From Candidatus Binatia bacterium (GTDB lineage Bacteria; Desulfobacterota_B; Binatia; UBA9968; JAJDTQ01), in NCBI GenBank assembly GCA_022827045.1, contig JAJDTQ010000034.1, positions 1 through 8,921 on the forward strand: 8,921 bases of DNA. The letters run 5' to 3'. Positions 7,950-8,921 of this stretch are shown here, piece after piece; position 1 is the first letter of the stretch, and every line of letters begins with the position of its first letter. The notes beneath the pieces were generated by a model. It ran no database searches and was not told the DNA's origin. It was given only the letters and a program-made list of their open reading frames with translations. Made by a program: the position numbers and the translations under genes.

Positions 7950-8921
7950 ATGGCAGCGAACATAGGCATCCTGAAACGCCCCGTCTCCACAGAAGGCGTC
8001 TGGGGATGGATCACCACCGTTGACCACAAGCGCATCGGCATCCTCTACGGGGTGTCCGCCTTCATCTTCTTCCTCATCGGCGGCATCGAGGCCCTCCTCA
8101 TGCGCGTTCAGCTCGCGCAGCCGGACAGCACGTTCGTGGACGCGGGCACCTTCAACGCCCTCTTCACGATGCACGGCACCACCATGGTCTTCATGGTCGT
8201 CATGCCTGCCGGAGCGGCCTTCTTCAACTTCCTCGTCCCGCTCATGATCGGCGCGCGTGACGTCGCCTTCCCGAGGCTGAACGCCCTCAGTTACTGGCTC
8301 TTCATCTTCGGCGCTATCCTCATGAACTTCAGCTTCTTCAAGGCAGCCTTCCCGGACGTGGGATGGTTCGGCTACGCGCCGCTCACCACTTCCGAGTACA
8401 CGCTCTCCAGCAGCACCGACTACTGGGTGCTCGGCCTCCAGATCATGGGTGTCGGCACCACGGCGGCAGGCTTCAACTTCGTCATCACCATCCTCAACAT
8501 GCGCGCGCCGGGCATGACCCTCATGCGCATGCCCCTCTTCGCGTGGATGACGCTCATCGTCTCCTTCCTCATCATCTTCGCCTTCCCGCCGCTCACCATC
8601 GCCCTCACCCTGCTCCTGTTCGACCGCTTCTTCGGCACGAACTTCTTCGACACCGCGGGCGCTGGCGCGGACCCGCTGCTCTGGCAGCACCTCTTCTGGA
8701 TCTTCGGCCACCCGGAGGTCTACATCCTCATCCTCCCGGCCATGGGCATCGTCTCGGACGTCCTGCCCACCTTCTCGCGCAAGCCCCTGTTCGGCTATAC
8801 CACCGTCGTCTTCGCGGGAGCGGTCATCGCGTTCCTCGGGTTCGGCGTCTGGGCGCACCACATGTTCACCACCGGCCTCGGCGCATGGGCGACCGCCGCA
8901 TTCGCAGGCGCGACCATGGCC
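7950..8921 (+). CDS. ctaD: cytochrome c oxidase subunit I (heme-copper oxidase), 3'-truncated by the window edge
   Basis: Subunit I is the catalytic, proton-pumping core of the terminal oxidase, reducing oxygen to water in the cytoplasmic membrane. The frame stays open to the last base, giving 324 of the usual roughly 530-600 residues. AGAAGG (7938-7943) lies six bases before the ATG. Visible sites are the TTVDHKRIG start of the family, His75 in TMHGTTM (a low-spin heme ligand), and Asp104 with Asn111 in GARDVAFPRLN, the D-channel entry. HPEVY holds His254 (CuB), Glu256 (proton gate) and Tyr258 (cross-linked to His254). His303-His304 are the other two CuB ligands. The glutamate in HPEVY places it in the A1 class rather than A2, B or C. 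The remaining heme a and heme a3 histidines and the K-channel lysine lie partly beyond the window. It is co-directional with ctaC, which supplies electrons to it. Confidence 0.97.
   Translation, partial: MAANIGILKRPVSTEGVWGWITTVDHKRIGILYGVSAFIFFLIGGIEALLMRVQLAQPDSTFVDAGTFNALFTMHGTTMVFMVVMPAGAAFFNFLVPLMIGARDVAFPRLNALSYWLFIFGAILMNFSFFKAAFPDVGWFGYAPLTTSEYTLSSSTDYWVLGLQIMGVGTTAAGFNFVITILNMRAPGMTLMRMPLFAWMTLIVSFLIIFAFPPLTIALTLLLFDRFFGTNFFDTAGAGADPLLWQHLFWIFGHPEVYILILPAMGIVSDVLPTFSRKPLFGYTTVVFAGAVIAFLGFGVWAHHMFTTGLGAWATAAFAGATMA

Noticed and set aside
7866..8861. Long minus-strand open frame of 331 residues opposite ctaC/ctaD
   Set aside because: Its product is an Asp/Glu/Arg-rich low-complexity chain, as expected antisense to GC-rich membrane protein codons. 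ctaD on the plus strand has full catalytic motifs. The same applies to the 318-residue minus-strand frame at 6676-7632 opposite ctaC.

Overview
The window is a GC-rich bacterial chromosome segment with ordinary housekeeping and respiratory genes around a complete 23S rRNA gene. The best guess at the source is an aerobic member of the Chloroflexota, in the Dehalococcoidia/SAR202 direction. That guess rests on the overall gene character, the caa3-type oxidase and the separation of 23S from 16S rRNA. It is an inference, because no phylogenetic test could be run.

Layout. Positions 2-961 (+) hold the C-terminal 319 residues of IspG, the iron-sulfur enzyme of the MEP isoprenoid pathway. Tail to tail with it, 9 bases away, is a nitroreductase-family flavoprotein (971-1567, -). 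A short divergent promoter region then leads to an unrecognised small membrane protein (1633-2163, +). A 13-bp perfect hairpin separates that gene from two tandem RDD-family membrane proteins on the minus strand (2245-2703 and 2774-3166), which look like a gene duplication. Further along on the minus strand come an initiator tRNA-fMet (3299-3373) and the 23S rRNA gene (about 3463-6453).

The 23S gene is the most unusual part. No 16S lies upstream and no 5S lies downstream. The place where a 16S gene would be expected is taken by its own leader and then by cytochrome oxidase genes. The unit still looks complete and self-sufficient. It has a near-consensus promoter (TTGACA, 18-bp spacer, TATACT), a roughly 200-nt leader with a strong hairpin followed by a boxA-like antitermination element, and complementary flanks that form an RNase III-type processing stalk. 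The initiator tRNA follows downstream on the same strand. An inverted repeat surrounds the promoter -10 and the probable start site.

Divergent from the rRNA promoter is the start of an aa3/caa3 terminal oxidase operon on the plus strand. It comprises ctaC (6760-7893), which is subunit II with a CuA site and a fused C-terminal cytochrome c domain, then ctaD (7950 to the window end), which is subunit I with its heme and CuB ligands intact as far as visible. A tight hairpin bracketed by 9-bp direct repeats lies between the two. Subunits III and IV and the assembly factors would be expected beyond the window edge. No mobile element, CRISPR array, phage gene or defence system was seen, and no wholly new system is claimed.
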